NCBI GenBank assembly: GCA_023389745.1
Contig: JAEWED010000192.1
Coordinates: 1-8,295, forward strand
Direction of reading: 5' to 3'
DNA from: Actinomycetes bacterium
GTDB lineage: Bacteria > Actinomycetota > Acidimicrobiia > Acidimicrobiales > Microtrichaceae
DNA length: 8,295 nt
The notes beneath the pieces were generated by a model. The model saw only the letters and a program-made list of their open reading frames with translations, was not told the origin of the DNA and did not search any database. This document shows positions 5,761 to 8,295 of this stretch, in pieces. Position numbers and translations under genes: made by a program. Numbering within the stretch: position 1 is the stretch's first letter; each line of letters starts with the position of its first letter.

Positions 5761-6770
5761 GCCCGCGGGTCACGTCGTACCGCGACGCCTCGAAGCGGCG
5801 CGTGCCCGGCCAGAGGCCGGACGAGCCGGACTGGTTGCGGTGGGAGGCGCCGCTGCAGCCGCCGGTGCCGACGATGGCGGGCCCGTGGAACGATGACATC
5901 TCGGCGCTCCCGGTCGACCGTCAGCGCACCCGGCGGCTGGTCGACGTCGACGTGCCGCTGAAGTGCGAGGGCGGCGGCCGGCCGTGGGAGGGCTCGAGCT
6001 ACGGCGCGACGATCACCCCCTTCACCAGGTCGACGCCGTCGCACCTGGTGTGGGACGACTCCCGCGGGTTCGTCGACAACCTGGTGTCGCCGCTGCGCGT
6101 CCAGCTGCCCGAGTGGGTGCGCCGCGAGGGCGACCCGGTCGGCTCGTCGGATCGGCACGTGTGGCTCCACGACGTCGAGCGCCGGCGTCTGGTCGAGCTC
6201 ATCCAGTTCGACGACATCTCACCGCGGTGGGGCACGACGCTCCGGGTCGGCTACGCCGGCGGCGGCCGCGGCGCGGTCACGTGGGACCTGTCCAAGCCGT
6301 GGGACCCGCGCACCGCGCCTCGAGGCGTCGTCGCTGCGAACGTCCCCCAGCTGATCCACGCGTTCGGGTGGGAGCGGATCCGCGGCGGTGGCGGCTGCCT
6401 GTTCGGCACGCTCCCGAACGTGCGCCGCGGGTTCGTCGGCTGGGCCCGGGGCGGTGACGGCGACCTCGGCCTGGACGACACGCCGGTGTGCACCGGCGAC
6501 CTGCTCCGCCTCACCTGCGAGGCCTACATCGAGCTGTGCGCACTGCACCCGGTCGGCACGCCGGCCCGGGCGATCGTTGACCGGCTGTTCACCCACGGGT
6601 TCGTCGTCGGCGACACCACGAGCGACGGTGGCGCACCGGACGTCGGCGCAGCGTCGCTGCTGCTCACGATGGACCGCCGCTGGGTCACCGGCGAGGGCGA
6701 CACCCCGCCGCTCGCCGACCTGAAGCTGCGCCTGTCGATGTTCGAGCTCGTCCTGATCACCAACACCTGA
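5757..6770 (+). CDS. Uncharacterised late-region protein, possible phage-associated wall or tail enzyme (337 aa)
   Basis: ATG 5757 overlaps the endolysin stop (ATGA), which sets the start although the frame is open upstream. The N-terminal ~50 residues are polar (MSPRVTSYRDASKRRVPGQ). The rest is a globular domain rich in strands and tryptophan: STPSHLVWDDSRGFVDNL, DRHVWLHDVERRRLVELIQF, WGTTLRVGYAGGGRGAVTWD, GVVAANVPQLIHAFGWERI, then GDLLRLTCEAYIELCAL and a final ARAIVDRLFTHGFVVGDTTSDGG. The order H-V-x-D with E, I-x-HA, G-x-x-L-R-L and L-x-x-G-F/M-x-V-x-D reminds me of a secreted actinobacterial domain of unclear, possibly carbohydrate-related, function; this likeness is weak and from memory. 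There is no signal peptide. Its place between endolysin and holin-like genes suggests lysis or tail work. Confidence 0.72.
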   Translation: MSPRVTSYRDASKRRVPGQRPDEPDWLRWEAPLQPPVPTMAGPWNDDISALPVDRQRTRRLVDVDVPLKCEGGGRPWEGSSYGATITPFTRSTPSHLVWDDSRGFVDNLVSPLRVQLPEWVRREGDPVGSSDRHVWLHDVERRRLVELIQFDDISPRWGTTLRVGYAGGGRGAVTWDLSKPWDPRTAPRGVVAANVPQLIHAFGWERIRGGGGCLFGTLPNVRRGFVGWARGGDGDLGLDDTPVCTGDLLRLTCEAYIELCALHPVGTPARAIVDRLFTHGFVVGDTTSDGGAPDVGAASLLLTMDRRWVTGEGDTPPLADLKLRLSMFELVLITNT

Positions 6771-6784
6771 CCCAGGAGGTCACC

Positions 6785-7171
6785 ATGCAACTGCTCCACC
6801 TGATCGGCGCCGCGCTCGCGGTGTCGATCGACACGACCATCACGCTCGCACCGCTCGTCGTGGTGCTGCTGACCGGCACGTTCATCCCGATCCTCGTCGG
6901 GATCGTGACCAAGCTCGACGCCTCCCCGGGGCTCAAGCAGGTCGTGACGATCGTGCTCGCCGGCATCGCCGGCCTGCTGAACGCGTCGCTCGTCGCGGAC
7001 GGATCCGCCGTCTTCTCCGTCGAGACGCTGCTGCTCGCCTGCGCGACCTGGTTGGTGGCGATCGCCGAGTACGCCGGCGTCATGGGCTCGGCTCGCATCA
7101 ACGACCGCCTCTTCCCGAACTTCGGGCTCGGCGCGCCGATCGGCACCACCGCGGTCGAGAAGATCCAGTGA
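6785..7171 (+). CDS. Holin-like multi-pass membrane protein (128 aa)
   Basis: ATG 6785 is preceded by a near-perfect AGGAGGT (6774-6780). The 128-residue protein has three likely membrane helices: ~21-42 (LAPLVVVLLTGTFIPILVGIV), ~52-70 (VVTIVLAGIAGLLNASLV) and ~79-98 (VETLLLACATWLVAIAEYAG). A soluble tail with SARINDRLFPNFGLG follows. Size, helix count and location after the endolysin fit an actinophage holin, which would form inner-membrane lesions that release the endolysin or trigger lysis. The R-x-x-P-N-F-G-x-G tail is one I associate with such holins. The strong ribosome site after a 14-base gap suggests its expression is set independently of the upstream genes. Confidence 0.8.
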   Translation: MQLLHLIGAALAVSIDTTITLAPLVVVLLTGTFIPILVGIVTKLDASPGLKQVVTIVLAGIAGLLNASLVADGSAVFSVETLLLACATWLVAIAEYAGVMGSARINDRLFPNFGLGAPIGTTAVEKIQ

Positions 7172-7180
7172 CGCCCCGCC

Positions 7181-7210
7181 GTCAGCCCACCTCGAGCGAG
7201 GTGGGCTGAC
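7181..7210 (+). promoter_or_regulatory. 13-bp perfect hairpin overlapping the next gene's ribosome binding site
   Basis: GTCAGCCCACCTC (7181-7193) and GAGGTGGGCTGAC (7198-7210) are exact reverse complements around a GAGC loop. No T-run follows, so it is either an I-shaped terminator, as proposed for actinobacteria, or a regulatory hairpin. The 3' arm contains GAGGTG (7198-7203), 9 bases before the GTG 7213 start, so folding would hide that ribosome site. Confidence 0.72.
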
Positions 7211-7212
7211 CG

Positions 7213-8190
7213 GTGGCCGTCGGCTACTACGAGTTCACGATTCCGAACCGCTCCCGGTTCAAGGACTGCTGCTTCTACGCGAACGATCTGGTGTGGGCGC
7301 CCGGCAAGAACGACGGCGCGTGCGACGTCATCGACCCGACCACCGACACGCCGCTCACTCCGCTCGCGCTGACGGTCGGACCGTCGCACACCGTGCGCAA
7401 CTGGCGTGTCGGGTGCCTCGTCGACGACCGCTACATCGTCCTGATCGGGGAGAGCACCGAGACGGTCTTCGGGGTGATCGACACCCAAGCGGGCAGCTAC
7501 GCCGAGCACGCTGTCGGGGCGCGAGCGAACCGCAACGCGGCGTGCGGTGGCGGCGGCCACGCGTGGGTGTTCGGGTCGAACGGCCAGGTCCTGAAGCTCC
7601 ATCCGGTCACCGGTGCGTGGTCAGAGACGGCCGTCACTGTCGCTGGCGGGTACAACTCGGCAGTCGCGTTCGGCGGGAGTGTCCTGGCGATCGGCTCCCA
7701 GACCCAGCTGATCGAGGTCGCGACAGCGACCGGCACGCAGACGGCGCGCACGATCGCCGCGGCGCAGAACAAGGCACGCAACGCCGCCGCGGTGTCGAAC
7801 GCTCAGGTGTGGGCGACCGACTCCCTGAGCGGCACCTCGACCGACCGCGTGCTGCGCGTCGCCCCGTCGAGCTGGGGCAGCGACGAACGCACCATCACGG
7901 GCAACAGCGACCTGCTCACAGCGGTCGCCCCGGGTATGGGGCACGTCTGGTTCCCGCGGTCCGGCGGCTCCGGCATCGGCCGCGTCGATGACGTCACCGG
8001 TGTGACGTCGATCGAGACAACGACCGGTGGCACCACCCGCACGCGCCGCGGTGCAGCACTCGTCCCCTCTGCGCCACCGATGGGGAAGATCTACTGCCCG
8101 TCGGACGGTCACGCCACGATGGGCGTCTACACCGACATCCCGATCCCGGTGCTCAGCCGCGGCTGGTTCCGCGGCCGCCCGATCGGCTGA
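7213..8190 (+). CDS. Beta-propeller-like protein, probable virion or host-interaction protein (325 aa)
   Basis: GTG 7213 is chosen because GAGGTG lies 9 bases upstream and the frame opens immediately (MAVGYYEFTIPNRSRF). The protein shows about seven degenerate repeats of 40-48 residues, each a hydrophobic strand, a polar turn, then a V-I-D/V-x-P strand and a T-G-x turn: near 26 (LVWAPGKNDGACDVIDPTT), 74 (YIVLIGESTETVFGVIDTQ), 117 (AWVFGSNGQVLKLHPVTGAW), 157 (VLAIGSQTQLIEVATATGT), 198 (QVWATDS...RVLRVAPSSW), 244 (HVWFPRSGGSGIGRVDDVTG) and 292 (KIYCPSDGHATMGVYTDI). This periodicity suits a seven-bladed beta-propeller. It has no signal peptide and no catalytic motif. In a late phage region a propeller could be a tail, receptor-binding or wall-binding part; this is inference. 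The stop directly abuts that of the convergent gene. Confidence 0.78.
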   Translation: MAVGYYEFTIPNRSRFKDCCFYANDLVWAPGKNDGACDVIDPTTDTPLTPLALTVGPSHTVRNWRVGCLVDDRYIVLIGESTETVFGVIDTQAGSYAEHAVGARANRNAACGGGGHAWVFGSNGQVLKLHPVTGAWSETAVTVAGGYNSAVAFGGSVLAIGSQTQLIEVATATGTQTARTIAAAQNKARNAAAVSNAQVWATDSLSGTSTDRVLRVAPSSWGSDERTITGNSDLLTAVAPGMGHVWFPRSGGSGIGRVDDVTGVTSIETTTGGTTRTRRGAALVPSAPPMGKIYCPSDGHATMGVYTDIPIPVLSRGWFRGRPIG

Positions 8191-8295
8191 TCAGCGCTCG
8201 TCGTCGGGCAGGTCGCAACGGCGCAACGCACCGAGCTCCGGGTACCAGCCGAGCGTGTCGCCGCGGTCGTGCTCGCGCACCAGGTGCACGCGCCG
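8191..8295 (-). CDS. C-terminal end of a convergent gene, unknown function (partial)
   Basis: On the - strand an open frame enters at 8295 and ends at a TGA (8191-8193), giving 34 residues. Nearly every codon has G or C in the third position, as in the other genes here, and the peptide is rich and balanced (HLVREHDRGDTLGWYPELGA, then a CDLPDDER end), so it looks coding. Its stop and the propeller-gene stop touch within the palindrome GCTGATCAGC (8186-8195). The family is not recognised from so short a piece. Confidence 0.55.
   Translation of the reverse strand, partial: RRVHLVREHDRGDTLGWYPELGALRRCDLPDDER

Noticed and set aside
1..8295. CRISPR array, tRNA or rRNA genes, insertion sequence, integrase or attachment site
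   Set aside because: No regularly spaced repeats, cloverleaf-like or rRNA-like sequence, transposase, recombinase or terminal inverted repeats were seen on either strand.

Overview
The window is a gene-dense, high-GC stretch (about 65-77% G+C on most 60-base lines I counted). It has phage-type organisation: tightly packed genes, GTGA/TTGA/ATGA start-stop overlaps, GTG and TTG starts, and a lysis cassette. Composition, codon use and protein types point to an actinobacterial phage or prophage. I see no integrase, attachment site, terminase, portal or capsid gene, so free phage and prophage cannot be separated from this sequence.

Left arm (1-1824, + strand): the 3' end of a winged-helix replication-initiator-like gene, then a 57-aa acidic protein and a 245-aa protein with a four-cysteine zinc ribbon. 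The three are chained by 4-base overlaps and probably translated as one unit. This arm is strongly C-rich on the + strand.

Accessory insert (1827-2654, - strand): one gene of lower G+C (55-58% on two lines counted) encoding a TIR-domain protein with the catalytic-type glutamate in place and an unrecognised C-terminal domain. It faces against its neighbours, has its own good ribosome binding site, and looks like a moron carrying a candidate NAD-targeting defence or superinfection-exclusion effector. This is the most notable item in the window.

Right arm (2824-8190, + strand): an HNH-endonuclease-like protein, a small proline-rich protein, a candidate terminator, and a structural (tail or fibre-like) gene whose coding signature begins well before its first conventional start codon. 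A lysis region follows: a membrane protein with a helical tail, an M15-like endolysin with a strong internal start before its C-terminal domain, an overlapping 337-aa gene of uncertain function, and a multi-pass holin-like protein. A 13-bp perfect hairpin then holds the apparent ribosome binding site of a beta-propeller-like protein. The window ends in the C-terminus of a convergent - strand gene.

Functionally the window joins the end of an early replication module to late tail-associated and lysis genes, with a reversed accessory gene at the junction. Family assignments rest on motif recognition from memory; no searches were run.
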